A DNA stretch of 47,394 nucleotides from Methylophaga sp. GTDB lineage: Bacteria; Pseudomonadota; Gammaproteobacteria; Nitrosococcales; Methylophagaceae. Under the pieces are notes generated by a model, which was given only the letters and a program-made list of their open reading frames with translations, did no database searches and had not been told where the DNA came from. Every line of letters starts with the position of its first letter. Positions within the stretch are counted from its first letter, which is position 1. A program made the position numbers and the translations under genes. Below are positions 27,481-36,994 of the stretch, piece after piece. The stretch lies in NCBI RefSeq assembly GCF_009711715.1, contig NZ_VENF01000002.1:1-47394 (forward strand), read 5' to 3'.

Positions 27481-28230
27481 CTAGAACCACATACGAACGC
27501 CGGCTACCAGGCCAAGTTCATTGTGATCTTTCCCCTGAGCCTGTTCCAGGTCCGCAGTCTGTCCAAGGGCACTACGCCAGTAAGCGCCAATGTAGGGGGC
27601 AAACTCTCGACTTAACTCATATCGATAGCGAAGTCCCAACCTGACACTATTGATGCCACTGGGCCGGTCATACTCCAACGCGTCAGTGAATGCCGCATTC
27701 AGTTCCAGTCTGGGTTGCAGGTAAGAAACCTGTGACAGGCGAATGTCATATTCAGCTTCTACTTTAGCTGAGACATCACCATCCTCATTAATCTGTAATG
27801 CGTTATCCATTTCAAAACGGTATGGTGCCAGCCCGAACAGACTCACCACGGCATAGTGTTCAAGGTTGACATCAGACTTTAACGAGCCTCGCGCCCCCAG
27901 ACCGGCCTGCAGCTCCCAGAAAGGGGAGATCAGCTTGCTGCCCAATATCTCAGTTCGCTCGAGGTCCGAGGGCTCGCCATCATTGAGCTGGTTCTCGCCT
28001 TCGCTTTTGAAGTACACCCGTGTTTCATCACCGCCATACCAGGCCAGCATATCCCAGGTCGCGACATTGTCACCATTGTCATTCTGACTGATTTCCAGGC
28101 GATCAATCATCAACTGTCCGGTGTAATAGGGCTTGATAGGTTCTGGCCAGTCATCCTTGGCATGCTGAGCCATGACTGCGGATGCCATTAGCGCTAATGG
28201 CATTGATAACAATGCAATAACTCTCTTCAT
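27481..28230 (-). CDS. copB: CopB-type outer-membrane copper resistance protein
   Basis: 249 aa. The ATG at 28230 has GAGG ten bases ahead and begins a clean signal peptide (MKRVIALLSMPLALMASAVMAQ); the open frame extends upstream into copA but is not likely used. The mature protein starts WPEPIKPYYTGQLMIDRLEI, with alternating beta-strand patterns to a terminal VAGVRMWF, the C-terminal Phe of outer-membrane barrels. The usual Met/His-rich N-terminal repeats of Pseudomonas CopB are absent, a short form. Starts 10 bases after copA and is thought to work with it in the copper-resistance envelope pathway. Confidence 0.92.
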   Translation of the reverse strand: MKRVIALLSMPLALMASAVMAQHAKDDWPEPIKPYYTGQLMIDRLEISQNDNGDNVATWDMLAWYGGDETRVYFKSEGENQLNDGEPSDLERTEILGSKLISPFWELQAGLGARGSLKSDVNLEHYAVVSLFGLAPYRFEMDNALQINEDGDVSAKVEAEYDIRLSQVSYLQPRLELNAAFTDALEYDRPSGINSVRLGLRYRYELSREFAPYIGAYWRSALGQTADLEQAQGKDHNELGLVAGVRMWF

Positions 28231-28240
28231 AGCGGACCTC

Positions 28241-30034
28241 TTAAACAACAGAGACGACACGGAACATGCCGGCTTCCATGTGATAAAGCAGGTGACAATG
28301 GAATGCCCAGCTACCCGGCGCATCAGCACTGATTTGTAATGACACCACCTCGCTGGGTTTGACGCTGATAGTATGTTTTCGAGGTCTTGGATATTGACCA
28401 TTTTCAAGCTCCATCCACATCCCATGCAGGTGGATCGGATGCTCCATCATGGTGTCATTAACGAGTATCAGCCTCAGCCTTTCGCCATAGTGAAACTCAA
28501 TCGGACCATCAACCTCTGTGAACTCGATACCGTCAAAAGACCACATGTATTTTTCCATGTTGCCGGTCAGGTGTAACTCGATTTCTCTTGCGGGTTCCCG
28601 TTCATCCGGCCATGGATGGGCCCCAATCAGATCCCCGTAAACCAGCACACGGTGATCAACATGCTCAAGTCCCACGCCAGGCTCATTCAGACGACTGACC
28701 GGGTTCTCGGCAATCATCGCGGCACCGGGGCCATGGCCGCCGTCCTTGTGCGTGACTTTTATTTTCGGGGCAGAGGGAAGGCCAGCATGACCTGAATGGT
28801 CGTCAGTCATCTGCTTCATATCCATGTCGGACATATTGTCCATCTGATGGCTCTGATTACCATCGGACATCGTCCCCATATCATCCTTCATAGCCATCGC
28901 TGACATATCATGGCCCATGCCCATCGCTGCCATGCCTCGTTCTGGGGTCGGTCTCAGAGCGGGCACCTCGGCTGACTGGCCCATTTCCGTGGCGAGCGTG
29001 CCGCGAACATAACCACTTCGGTCCATACTCTCGGCAAAAAGCGTATAGGGGCGGGTGTCTTTGGGTTGAACAACGACATCATAGGTCTCTGCCACACCTA
29101 TTCTGAATTCATCAACCGCGACAGGCTTGACGGGTTGACCATCGGCAGAGACGACAACCATCTCCAGCCCTGGAATTCTGAAATCAAAGAACGTCATGGC
29201 CGAGCCATTGATAATTCTGAGACGCACTTTTTCGCCCGGTTTATAGAGTGCCGTCCAGTTAGTCTGGCTATCGCGACCGTTCATCAGGTAGGTATAGGTG
29301 GAGCCGGTGACATCCAGAATGTCCCGAGGACTCATACGCATACCGTTCCACATCGAGCGCTCTTTCCAGGTTTGTTCGAATCCCTGTTTTTCTATGTCAT
29401 CAAACGTGTCGAAAATGGTGCGCTGATGATAGTTGTAGTAGCCTTCGGCCACTTTAAGGTGTCTGAATACATCATGCGGATCTTCAAAAGTCCAGTCACT
29501 GAGCACAATCACATGCTCCCGATCAGCACCGATGTCGCCGTCCGCCGAGTCGATGATCAGAGGTCCCAGGTGGCCAAGCTGTTCTTGCAAGCCTGAGTGA
29601 CTGTGATACCAGAAAGTCCCGTGCTGTTTGACATCGAACTCGTAATTAAAGGTCTGTCCCGGTTTGATGCCCGCATAGCTCACACCGGGCACACCGTCCA
29701 TATTTTCCGGCAGGATGATGCCATGCCAATGAATAGACGTGTCCTCATCGAGTGCATTCGTCACGTTCAGCCTGGCACGCTGACCTTCCCTGAGTCGAAT
29801 CAGCGGGCCGGGCATGGAACCATTGATACTGATCGGGCTGGTCGTCTGGCCTGCAACAGTCATAGGCTGGCGCTCGACCAGCAAATCGACTGTCTCATTG
29901 CTGTCGATAATCTGCCCATAACTCCGACCCAGGGGACTTGCCCAGGCAGGCGCCATTTTTGCCAGCAAGAGTGCCGAACTTAATTTTAACGCTGACGAGA
30001 TAAACTTTCTTCGACCTGTTAGCGGTGACTTCAT
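28241..30034 (-). CDS. copA: CopA-type periplasmic multicopper oxidase
   Basis: 597 aa. The twin-arginine signal (GRRKFISSALKLSS, cleaved after ~32) exports it folded. Type 2/3 copper ligands are visible in HWHG (H102, H104), WYHSHSG and HPIHLHG; the type 1 site has C580, H585 and M590 in AFHCHLLYHMEAGM. Between them a Met/His/Asp-rich loop (about 370-420, MGHDMSAMAMKDDMG and others) is the extra copper-binding region of PcoA/CopA. It oxidises Cu(I) to the less toxic Cu(II) and stores copper in the periplasm. It is the first main structural gene of the operon after the small Met/His-rich protein. Not the P-type ATPase of the same name at 10582. Confidence 0.95.
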   Translation of the reverse strand: MKSPLTGRRKFISSALKLSSALLLAKMAPAWASPLGRSYGQIIDSNETVDLLVERQPMTVAGQTTSPISINGSMPGPLIRLREGQRARLNVTNALDEDTSIHWHGIILPENMDGVPGVSYAGIKPGQTFNYEFDVKQHGTFWYHSHSGLQEQLGHLGPLIIDSADGDIGADREHVIVLSDWTFEDPHDVFRHLKVAEGYYNYHQRTIFDTFDDIEKQGFEQTWKERSMWNGMRMSPRDILDVTGSTYTYLMNGRDSQTNWTALYKPGEKVRLRIINGSAMTFFDFRIPGLEMVVVSADGQPVKPVAVDEFRIGVAETYDVVVQPKDTRPYTLFAESMDRSGYVRGTLATEMGQSAEVPALRPTPERGMAAMGMGHDMSAMAMKDDMGTMSDGNQSHQMDNMSDMDMKQMTDDHSGHAGLPSAPKIKVTHKDGGHGPGAAMIAENPVSRLNEPGVGLEHVDHRVLVYGDLIGAHPWPDEREPAREIELHLTGNMEKYMWSFDGIEFTEVDGPIEFHYGERLRLILVNDTMMEHPIHLHGMWMELENGQYPRPRKHTISVKPSEVVSLQISADAPGSWAFHCHLLYHMEAGMFRVVSVV

Positions 30035-30068
30035 AATTGATAATCGTTTATTGATTAATAAGTTTCAC

Positions 30069-30365
30069 TTACTGGTGATTGTGTTGCATGTCAGATTTTT
30101 TATCTGCGTTTGAATTCATATGATCATTTGAATGTCCCTGCATGTCATGGCCATTCATGTCATGAGACATACATTTTTGCATCATTGCCTGCATGACCGG
30201 GTCATTCATGTCCATCTTACCGTGATCCATATCTTTCATTGCAGCACAATTCGGTTCTTTGCTGCTACCCATGTCTGCATGATTTCCCTGTTCATGTGCA
30301 TAAACACCAATAGGAGCCTGGAATGCAAAAATTGCCATAATTATGTGCGGTAATTTTAATTTCAT
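30069..30365 (-). CDS. Small periplasmic Met/His-rich copper-binding protein
   Basis: 98 aa. Signal peptide (MKLKLPHIIMAIFAFQAPIGVYA) followed by a mature part with runs such as MKDMDHGKMDM, MMQKCMSHDMNGHDMQGH and NHQ at the end: Met, His and Asp dominate. Met-rich motifs bind Cu(I), His-rich ones Cu(II). No fold can be named. It precedes copA by 34 bases and would be the first gene of the operon, divergent from the copR-copS pair, so it is probably under their control. Confidence 0.75.
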   Translation of the reverse strand: MKLKLPHIIMAIFAFQAPIGVYAHEQGNHADMGSSKEPNCAAMKDMDHGKMDMNDPVMQAMMQKCMSHDMNGHDMQGHSNDHMNSNADKKSDMQHNHQ

Positions 30366-30468
30366 CGTCTGTTCCCTATTTAATTCCGAGTTTCTATTAG
30401 AAAAACAATATCGTATCGCTACATAATGCAGACTACCTGGTCACCAATTACATAGACATGACTCAAAC

Positions 30469-30484
30469 ATGACAATAATGTAAT
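30469..30484. promoter_or_regulatory. Candidate copper-response (cop-box-like) site
   Basis: ATGACAATAATGTAAT is an imperfect dyad of ATGACA and TGTAAT half-sites in the 205-base divergent region between the copper-binding gene and the response regulator. It resembles the ATTACA/TGTAAT pattern of CopR/CusR boxes. CATGAC also recurs 11 bases upstream. It could serve both directions. Based on pattern only. Confidence 0.4.
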
Positions 30485-30570
30485 GCCGAACAAAGATGCA
30501 GCACGTATGCTGAACAAGAAGTCTTAGTCCTGGTAAGGCGTTTATTAATTGATTTTTCGGGAAGGTGTAA

Positions 30571-31260
30571 ATGCGCATACTCGTTGTTGAGGACGAAGCA
30601 AAAACAGGTAATTACATTAAGCAGGGATTAACCGAAGCCGGTTTTCTCGTAACGCTCTCTTCAAATGGCTTGGATGGATACCACCATGCTATGACTGAGG
30701 CTTTCGACTTGGTCATCCTGGATGTCATGCTGCCAGATGTTGACGGCTGGAAAATTCTTCAGTCACTACGTGAATCAGATAACCAGACCCCGGTGTTATT
30801 TTTAACAGCACGGGATAGTGTTAATGACAGGGTAAAGGGCTTGGAGTTGGGGGCGGATGATTATCTCGTCAAACCTTTTGCATTTGTGGAACTACTGGCA
30901 AGGGTGAGAAGTTTGTTACGTCGCGGGACTTTGTCAAATATAACTGATCAGTTCAAAATCGCTGACCTCATGGTAGATATATCATCGAGGAAGGTCAGCA
31001 GGGCAGGGAAAAAAATTGCTTTGTCTCAAAAGGAATTCCTGTTGCTTGAATTATTCATCCGTAGAGAAGGTGAGGTGTTGCCAAGATCATTGATAGCCTC
31101 TGAAGTCTGGGATATGAATTTTGATAGTGATACCAATGTGATTGATGTCGCAGTAAGGCGGCTACGCGCCAAAATTGATGATGATTTTGGAGTCAAACTG
31201 ATACATACCATTCGTGGCATGGGGTACAAATTTGAGGATGAGACTCAAGGCAATGACTAG
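30571..31260 (+). CDS. copR: OmpR-family copper-type response regulator (CopR/CusR)
   Basis: 229 aa. Receiver domain with acidic pocket ED near residues 8-9, phosphorylation Asp51 in [11 protein letters not shown], conserved Thr/Lys in LFLTARD and YLVKPFAF, and a winged-helix DNA-binding domain from ~125 (YKFED at the end). The sequence resembles heavy-metal regulators CusR/CopR/IrlR. A GGGAAGG ribosome site precedes the ATG. It overlaps its kinase by eight bases and diverges from the copper-binding/copA/copB genes it presumably controls. Probably also autoregulated. Confidence 0.93.
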   Translation: MRILVVEDEAKTGNYIKQGLTEAGFLVTLSSNGLDGYHHAMTEAFDLVILDVMLPDVDGWKILQSLRESDNQTPVLFLTARDSVNDRVKGLELGADDYLVKPFAFVELLARVRSLLRRGTLSNITDQFKIADLMVDISSRKVSRAGKKIALSQKEFLLLELFIRREGEVLPRSLIASEVWDMNFDSDTNVIDVAVRRLRAKIDDDFGVKLIHTIRGMGYKFEDETQGND

Positions 31261-32677
31261 GTTTAATCTGGGTCAGCTATCCTTGACTTTGAGATTGATG
31301 ATGTTCGTCGGAACTGCGATAGCACTCAGCTTGATAGTAAGCGGTTTCCTGGTGTTGAAGTCAGTCAAGAACCATTTTGCAGAGCAGGACTATGAGGAAT
31401 TAGTTGTCGTACTCGAGAGTATCAAGCACCAACTAAACAGCATTGATGCTGATACAGCAAAAGTTCAGCAGGCTTTATCAAAAGCGGTCTCAGGCCATCA
31501 CGGTATTTTTTTTCGTGTAGACACTGTAAATGGAAAACAGTTATTTCTCTCCAAGGGGGCTGAGTTTCTTGAGCGTCTTGAATATGAACAAAAATTAGAA
31601 AGCGCCAGCCGGGAACAATTGAAAAAATGGCAAATCGGCAATGGTCTTTATCGAGGCTTGATTGCTGAGCTCTCTGTTAATGGCCAGACATATAACGTAA
31701 TAACTGCAATGGACATGGCCTTTCACAAGCAGTTTCTCGATAAATTTACTATCAAAATGTGGTTGATGATGTTAGCCATAGGCATCGTCACCATGAGTGC
31801 GACCTGGTTTGGCATCTATCAGGGCCATCGGCCACTCAAGTCTCTAAGTACAAAAATCAGAAACATTCAGACAAACCAGCTGGATGAGAGACTTAATCCA
31901 GATGATTTGCCTATTGAGCTGAGAGATCTGGCTTTATCGTTCAACGAAATGCTGCAGCATGTAGAAGAGGGGTTTGAGCGGTTATCCAATTTCTCAGCTG
32001 ACATAGCCCATGAATTAAGGACGCCGTTGACAAATATCATTACGCAGAACCAGGTCATGGTGGTTCAGCACCGATCATCAGATGAATACAGGGAACTGCT
32101 CTATTCTAATCTGGAAGAGCTAGAGCGTCTTGCCAAGATGGTCAGCCAGATGCTCTGGCTGGCTCAGAGCGACAACAAGCTCATCAAACCCGCTGCAAAA
32201 TTTATTAATCTGAACCAGGAAGTAAAAGAACTATTAGAGTTTTTTGAGGCATTAGCTTCAGAAAAAAATATCAAGCTTATCCAGGAGGGTGAGCTGCCGA
32301 GGATATATGCTGATAGAGACCTCTTACGACGTGCAATATCGAACCTTATTTCGAATGCTATCCGACATACACCCAGTGGCAAGGCAATCAGGGTCGTTGC
32401 AAGTGCCAATCAACAGGACAAAATCCAACTTGATTTCATTAACCCGGGTAAGCCGATTCCTGGTCAGCACCTGACAAAAGTATTCGATAGGTTTTATAGA
32501 GTGGATCCATCCAGAAGTGAGCACCCTGATGGTACCGGGTTGGGACTTGCCATAACGAAATCAATCATCGAGGCACACGGCGGAAATATCAGCGTCGATT
32601 CAAATCTCCAACAAACCGTATTCACAATATGGTTACCTATCAATGAATCGGACAAAACGACAATTGAGCTTGCCTAG
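31253..32677 (+). CDS. copS: CusS/CopS-type sensor histidine kinase
   Basis: 474 aa from ATG 31253 (in-frame 31238 also possible). Two membrane segments at ~14-36 and ~165-185 surround a ~130-residue periplasmic sensor domain. It has a HAMP linker ([14 protein letters not shown]), the phospho-acceptor H253 in [12 protein letters not shown], the N-box [16 protein letters not shown] and the G-boxes [13 protein letters not shown]. The kinase phosphorylates CopR in response to periplasmic copper or silver. Stop is 8 bases before the convergent MFS gene. Its start lies inside the copR 3' end. Confidence 0.93.
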   Translation: MTRFNLGQLSLTLRLMMFVGTAIALSLIVSGFLVLKSVKNHFAEQDYEELVVVLESIKHQLNSIDADTAKVQQALSKAVSGHHGIFFRVDTVNGKQLFLSKGAEFLERLEYEQKLESASREQLKKWQIGNGLYRGLIAELSVNGQTYNVITAMDMAFHKQFLDKFTIKMWLMMLAIGIVTMSATWFGIYQGHRPLKSLSTKIRNIQTNQLDERLNPDDLPIELRDLALSFNEMLQHVEEGFERLSNFSADIAHELRTPLTNIITQNQVMVVQHRSSDEYRELLYSNLEELERLAKMVSQMLWLAQSDNKLIKPAAKFINLNQEVKELLEFFEALASEKNIKLIQEGELPRIYADRDLLRRAISNLISNAIRHTPSGKAIRVVASANQQDKIQLDFINPGKPIPGQHLTKVFDRFYRVDPSRSEHPDGTGLGLAITKSIIEAHGGNISVDSNLQQTVFTIWLPINESDKTTIELA

Positions 32678-32685
32678 GGCATGGG

Positions 32686-34053
32686 CTATTTTGTGGGTCT
32701 CTGTCCCCCGCGTGTGTCGAGTTCACTCCCACTTGATGTTGCCAACACATGATGAATAGAAGTGCCGCAATGGGTGAGCAATGGTTCACGGCTTCGATCT
32801 CGCATCCACATCAATGCTCCTATAGCAATAACGGCCCAAATCAAGGTCAATGCAACTGGTGCCAGTGCGGAGCCACTAATGAGAATTAACCAACTCGCTA
32901 GCATGGGTGTCGTGCCGCCAACCAGCCCGAGCCCGACATTGAAAACGATGGAATAGCCTGTCAGTCGGTCATCCTCCGGAAACAGCTCAGCAAACATGGC
33001 TGGTGCAGCGCCAAGGGGTACCGCCAAAATCAGCCCGGTAATAATCTGACCAACAAAAATTGCGATAGGATTTCCATTTTGCATCCAGATAAATGCAAGG
33101 GCGCATGCAGCTCCCAAAAACGTAAAATCCCATACCAGGAGACGGGTTCGTCGAATTAATCTGTCCGAGACCCAGCCACCGAGAGGAATAACAGGCAACA
33201 GCAACGCCAATGTCAGGGTATTGGCCTGCATGGCTTCACTCAGTGAAATATCACTAATTTCGCTAACCCAGGTAGGCAAATAGACAAGGGCAAGGTAAAA
33301 CAACGCGCCGTATCCAGATGAGAACAGTACACCCTGAGCCATTTGTACACGGTTACATGTGAATGCCTCTTTAAGTGGGGAGTTCGGGCAGCGAGCTTTC
33401 TCATAGAGCTTAAATTGTGGGGACTCCGGTAAGTTTTTACGCAAAAGAATGGCAATAACCCCTAGTATCCCGCCGACCAAAAACGGTACACGCCAGCCCC
33501 AACTTGCAAGCACATCAGCTGAAAACACATCAGTAGCTATCGCTGCAGCACCAGATCCTAGCAACATTCCGATTAGGCTGCCTGTATTGGCCCAACTACC
33601 TGCCAAACCACGCTCTTTAGGCGGTGCCGTTTCTACCAGATAGGTCACTGAGGTAGAAAATTCGCCTCCCACTGAAAGCCCCTGAATCATCCGTACAAGC
33701 ACAAGGAGGAGAGGGGCAAGTATTCCGGCAACTTCATAGCTTGGTAGTAAGCCAAGTACCAAGGTAGGAAAAGCCATCATGGCAACGGATAAAAGTAGTG
33801 TCCTGCTGCGGCCAATAGTGTCGCCGAGCCAACCGAAGATAACTGATCCTAATGGCCTCATAATGAAGCCGACCGCGAAGACGCCATATGTGGCAATTAG
33901 TGATACAAGTCTGTCTTCACTGGGGAAAAATACATCAGAAAGTACTGATGCCATAAAACCGTAAAGCGCAAAATCGTACCACTCGATGATATTACCGATA
34001 ACGCCTGCCGCGATGGCTGTTGTTCGTTGGTCCTTGCGGAAATGGAAAAGCAT
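32686..34053 (-). CDS. MFS transporter, metabolite:H+ symporter (MHS) family
   Basis: 455 aa, 12 membrane helices. The N-terminus IGNIIEWYDFALYGFMAS and the loop motif GWLGDTIGRSRTLLLSV (MFS signature DR/GRR type) match the MHS group (ProP, KgtP, CitA, ShiA). Substrates in this group are organic acids or osmolytes, but none can be chosen here. It is convergent with the kinase and divergent from the Y-family polymerase region. It may be an unrelated passenger of the island. Confidence 0.9.
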   Translation of the reverse strand: MLFHFRKDQRTTAIAAGVIGNIIEWYDFALYGFMASVLSDVFFPSEDRLVSLIATYGVFAVGFIMRPLGSVIFGWLGDTIGRSRTLLLSVAMMAFPTLVLGLLPSYEVAGILAPLLLVLVRMIQGLSVGGEFSTSVTYLVETAPPKERGLAGSWANTGSLIGMLLGSGAAAIATDVFSADVLASWGWRVPFLVGGILGVIAILLRKNLPESPQFKLYEKARCPNSPLKEAFTCNRVQMAQGVLFSSGYGALFYLALVYLPTWVSEISDISLSEAMQANTLTLALLLPVIPLGGWVSDRLIRRTRLLVWDFTFLGAACALAFIWMQNGNPIAIFVGQIITGLILAVPLGAAPAMFAELFPEDDRLTGYSIVFNVGLGLVGGTTPMLASWLILISGSALAPVALTLIWAVIAIGALMWMRDRSREPLLTHCGTSIHHVLATSSGSELDTRGGQRPTK

Positions 34054-34329
34054 AGCTCTGTAAATAATTTCTAATCAATAATTAATCAGAGCATTCTATT
34101 TATTAACATTCCCTGTCACAAGATAACTGGTTGAATGAGAGCATTTACTGTTGCCTCACGTTATAATTTTGATTGAATTTAACTGAACCCGATCCCTTGA
34201 TCAATTCTGCTATGTTCTCTATATTTTCTCTACTCATTATTTTCTCATTCGAGAATGAGCATCTGGCCAATGTAGTGGAGCTATCCCTGAATCATGCAAG
34301 CACACCATCAAATTCAATACTGGTCACGC

Positions 34330-35535
34330 ATGATTGCCTTGGTGGATATGAACTGTTTCTTTGCGCAGATTGAGCAGCAGGATTATCCATTCTGGCGAAA
34401 TCGGCCCGTGGGTGTGACCAATGGTAAGCTCGGTAGCACTATTATCACAGCCTCCTATGAGGCTCGGAGTTACGGTGTTAAAACTGGAATGGGGCTTAAA
34501 GAGGCAAGACAGCTATGTCCAGAAATCATTCAGGCACCAAGCAGGCCAAACCGTTATGCAGCTGTCTCCTCATCAATCATGGCGGCCTTATACGATATTG
34601 CACCGACAGTCGAGGTGTATTCAGTCGATGAGGCATTCCTGGACTTAACGGATTGCCAGGCGATATATCAGGGAGCTGAACATATTGGACGCCTGATTAA
34701 AGACACCATAAGCAATGTTTCAGGGCTTACCTGCAGTGTAGGCATCAGCGGTGATAAGACGACTGCTAAATTTGCAGCCAAACTGAATAAACCTGATGGC
34801 TTAACCATCATAGAGCCCTGGAACGCACAAACTCGCTTAGCTAATGAAGATGTCACAGAGCTCAGTGGTATCAATAAAGGCATAGCGAGATTTCTGGCTC
34901 AATACGAGATCTACAAGTGTGGTGACATGAAAAAGGTGCCTATGAGCCTTATAGCCAAAAGGTTTGGTAATCCGGGGCGTCGTATTTGGCTGATGGCTCA
35001 GGGTAAAGATCCGGAACCTGTTATCACAGAAGTCAAAGACCCCAAATCGATAGGTCACGGAAAAGTGTTGCCACCAGGCACCAGAGATAAGGCTGTCTTA
35101 TTGACCTATTTTCAGCACATGTCTGAAAAAGTAGGCGTGAGACTGAGAAGGCACCAGTTTCAGTCAGATACCTTTTTCATTGGCATAAAGACAGAACAGG
35201 GCTGGCTATCAGCCAAGGCTAAGCTACAAAACAGCACCGATGATGGTGGCACTATATATAAACTCTGTTTGGACTTTGTTGATAAATACTATTTTGGTCA
35301 GGAGTCCAGGCAGGTCCAAGTAACAGCTCTATCCCCCTTGCATGGTAAGCAGCAGGACTTATTCATTGATAACGACGCCAAACAGAAGCGTGACTCGTTG
35401 AACCAGGCAATGGATAACATCAATGAAAGATACGGTGAGTTCACTGTGGCTCCGATGCGTGTTGTTGGCAGAAGTGAAATGCCGAACGTCATTGCGCCAG
35501 CATGGAAGCCATCAGGGCACAGGAAGACAATCTGA
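34330..35535 (+). CDS. Y-family DNA polymerase (UmuC/DinB-like)
   Basis: 401 aa from Met at 34330, where the conserved start MIALVDMNCFFAQIEQ begins; an in-frame ATG at 34294 would add 12 residues. Catalytic acidic residues: D6 in ALVDMN, and D100-E101 in YSVDEAFLDL. The conserved SVGISGDKTTAKFAAKLNKP thumb/palm region follows; the C-terminal little-finger domain is present. This is a translesion synthesis polymerase of the UmuC type, not the small DinB. No umuD is adjacent. The last bases overlap the next gene (TGATG). No clear LexA box (CTGT-N8-ACAG) is upstream; DNA repair under mobile-element control is plausible. Confidence 0.88.
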   Translation: MIALVDMNCFFAQIEQQDYPFWRNRPVGVTNGKLGSTIITASYEARSYGVKTGMGLKEARQLCPEIIQAPSRPNRYAAVSSSIMAALYDIAPTVEVYSVDEAFLDLTDCQAIYQGAEHIGRLIKDTISNVSGLTCSVGISGDKTTAKFAAKLNKPDGLTIIEPWNAQTRLANEDVTELSGINKGIARFLAQYEIYKCGDMKKVPMSLIAKRFGNPGRRIWLMAQGKDPEPVITEVKDPKSIGHGKVLPPGTRDKAVLLTYFQHMSEKVGVRLRRHQFQSDTFFIGIKTEQGWLSAKAKLQNSTDDGGTIYKLCLDFVDKYYFGQESRQVQVTALSPLHGKQQDLFIDNDAKQKRDSLNQAMDNINERYGEFTVAPMRVVGRSEMPNVIAPAWKPSGHRKTI

Positions 35536-35981
35536 TGTGCGGCGGTGTTTATTTCCAGTATGGTGATGATGTCCTTAGAATTTTCTATCCCAATCCCAAA
35601 GCTGTACTGCCCGTACTAATGAATGATGGGGAAGTGCAGTTAGTAGCCTGGGGTAGGAGACAAAAACAATCCGGCAATCTACCCATGACTGGGTGGGCTC
35701 GTCTGGATTCCATATATGCCGGACGTTGGGACAAATACTTTCCTAAACCTGTAAAAATACCGGTGCTGAGTTTTATGGAAAAAGACTTGGAAGGTGTGAG
35801 TCATTGGTATGACTTACAAAAGGGACAATTTATTCAGGGTCTGATAGCCAGAGAAGGTAATGAAAAACGTATCTATGTGGTGACAATTGAGCCAGAGCTT
35901 GAAGATGCTCAAATTCATAGTCGTTGGCCTCGTATAGTTCAAAAGGGCGAACGATCCAGAATCAATCAATTTGATATGTAG
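35535..35981 (+). CDS. Short SRAP (YedK/HMCES)-like abasic-site protein
   Basis: 148 aa. Its second residue is Cys (MCGGVYF), which after Met removal is the crosslinking nucleophile of SRAP proteins. The HSRWPRIV motif near residue 133 corresponds to the catalytic His of YedK in HDRMPVIL. The Asn-Ala-Arg-x-Glu loop of the family is not clearly recognisable (GWARLDS is a weak match), and it is ~70 residues shorter than YedK. Its ATG overlaps the polymerase stop, so both are co-translated. Inference: it shields abasic sites while the polymerase bypasses damage. Confidence 0.7.
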   Translation: MCGGVYFQYGDDVLRIFYPNPKAVLPVLMNDGEVQLVAWGRRQKQSGNLPMTGWARLDSIYAGRWDKYFPKPVKIPVLSFMEKDLEGVSHWYDLQKGQFIQGLIAREGNEKRIYVVTIEPELEDAQIHSRWPRIVQKGERSRINQFDM

Positions 35982-35993
35982 TTAGGAAAGAAA

Positions 35994-36719
35994 ATGAAAG
36001 GACTTAAAACAGTTTTTTTGTTGGCGGCATTATTGCTGCCATTCACAGTAGCAGCAGAACCAACAGACTCATTTAGTAAAGCAAAAAAACTGATGATGGA
36101 GAGGGTCTATTTTGATCACAGAGAAACGCTTTACTGTGGTGCTAAATTTGATGCCAAGAAAGACATAGCACTGCCCACTGGTTTCCATACAGATAAATAT
36201 ATAAAACGTTCTAAAAGGCTAGAATGGGAACATGTTGTGCCTGCAGAAAACTTCGGACGAACATTCAGCGAGTGGCGTGACGGCCATCCGAACTGTATCG
36301 ACTCAAAAGGTAAAGCTTTCAAAGGTAGAAACTGTGCCAGCAAGGTCAGCATCGAATATCGCTATATGCAAAGCGACCTATATAACCTCTATCCTGCTAT
36401 TGGTGCGGTTAATGCCATGAGAAGTAACTATAATTTCACCATGATGCCAGATGCTGCAGCAGTCTTTGGAACATGTCAGGTGAAAATTGATGGAAAGAAG
36501 GTAGAGCCACCAATGGAGTCCCGTGGGCAGATAGCCAGAACTTATCTTTACATGGAGCAACGTTACCCACGTTATAGGATGAGCAAGAGTCAAAAGCAAC
36601 TTATGACGGTCTGGAATTCTCAATATCCGGTCACCTCAGCTGAGTGCAAAAGAGCAGACAGAATTGCGGCTATTCAAGGTAATGAAAATCGCTTTGTCAG
36701 TGAACAATGTCAGAACTAG
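35994..36719 (+). CDS. endA: Endonuclease I (secreted/periplasmic nuclease)
   Basis: 241 aa. Signal peptide MKGLKTVFLLAALLLPFTVAA, then the EndA/Dns fold: YCGAKFDAK, the ββα-metal His in LEWEHVVPAENFG, NC...RNCASKVS, RYMQSDLYNLYPAIGAVNA, and the C-terminal SKSQKQLMTVW. It degrades DNA non-specifically outside the cytosol and usually needs Mg. Cys residues are arranged for disulphides. Close to the repair pair (12 bases after SRAP) with an AGGAAAG ribosome site. Integrative elements sometimes carry such nucleases, which is known; its use here is unknown. Confidence 0.92.
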   Translation: MKGLKTVFLLAALLLPFTVAAEPTDSFSKAKKLMMERVYFDHRETLYCGAKFDAKKDIALPTGFHTDKYIKRSKRLEWEHVVPAENFGRTFSEWRDGHPNCIDSKGKAFKGRNCASKVSIEYRYMQSDLYNLYPAIGAVNAMRSNYNFTMMPDAAAVFGTCQVKIDGKKVEPPMESRGQIARTYLYMEQRYPRYRMSKSQKQLMTVWNSQYPVTSAECKRADRIAAIQGNENRFVSEQCQN

Positions 36720-36721
36720 CT

Positions 36722-36771
36722 AGTATCGCTGTAGGTACCATGCAGGCTTAACGTCGAGTCTTTGCGATACT
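36722..36771 (+). terminator. Inverted repeat after endonuclease I
   Basis: AGTATCGC (36722-36729) and GCGATACT (36764-36771) form a perfect eight-base inverted repeat with a 34-base loop, then TTTACAATT. The long loop makes it a weak terminator candidate; it could equally be a protein-binding dyad. Confidence 0.25.
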
Positions 36772-36821
36772 TTTACAATTAGGGCTAACATGAAGGTTAA
36801 CTGCTCTAGAGGTCTGCAACT

Positions 36822-36992
36822 ATGAGTGATGAAAAGGAGAAGTCAGAAAGTCCCGTCCTTTCAGAGAAAGATCAGGGTGAGCTTTATGACAGACTGACCT
36901 CAAAAGCTTCACGCTTGGGCGCTGATGAGTTGTTCTATGCTTCAGAAGATGAGCTCAACGCCAGCTTTACTTCTTACGAAGATCAGGACTGA
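36822..36992 (+). CDS. Small acidic hypothetical protein
   Basis: 56 aa, starting MSDEKEKSESPVLSEKDQGE and ending FTSYEDQD: highly acidic, no Cys, no signal peptide, one possible amphipathic helix (ELYDRLTSKASRLGADELF). A GAGG lies ~11 bases before the ATG. It sits just upstream of, and convergent with, the HAD-like gene (2 bases between stops). No family is recognised; the codon pattern and the complete frame make it plausible. Confidence 0.5.
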   Translation: MSDEKEKSESPVLSEKDQGELYDRLTSKASRLGADELFYASEDELNASFTSYEDQD

Positions 36993-36994
36993 GT

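Noticed and set aside
29066..29983. Two long plus-strand frames opposite the multicopper oxidase
   Set aside because: No start context or motif, and the opposite strand has all copper ligands of CopA.
34118..34140. TGTCAC as left end of the Tn7-like element
   Set aside because: Only seven bases agree with the candidate right end and no repeated sites follow; insufficient to call an end.
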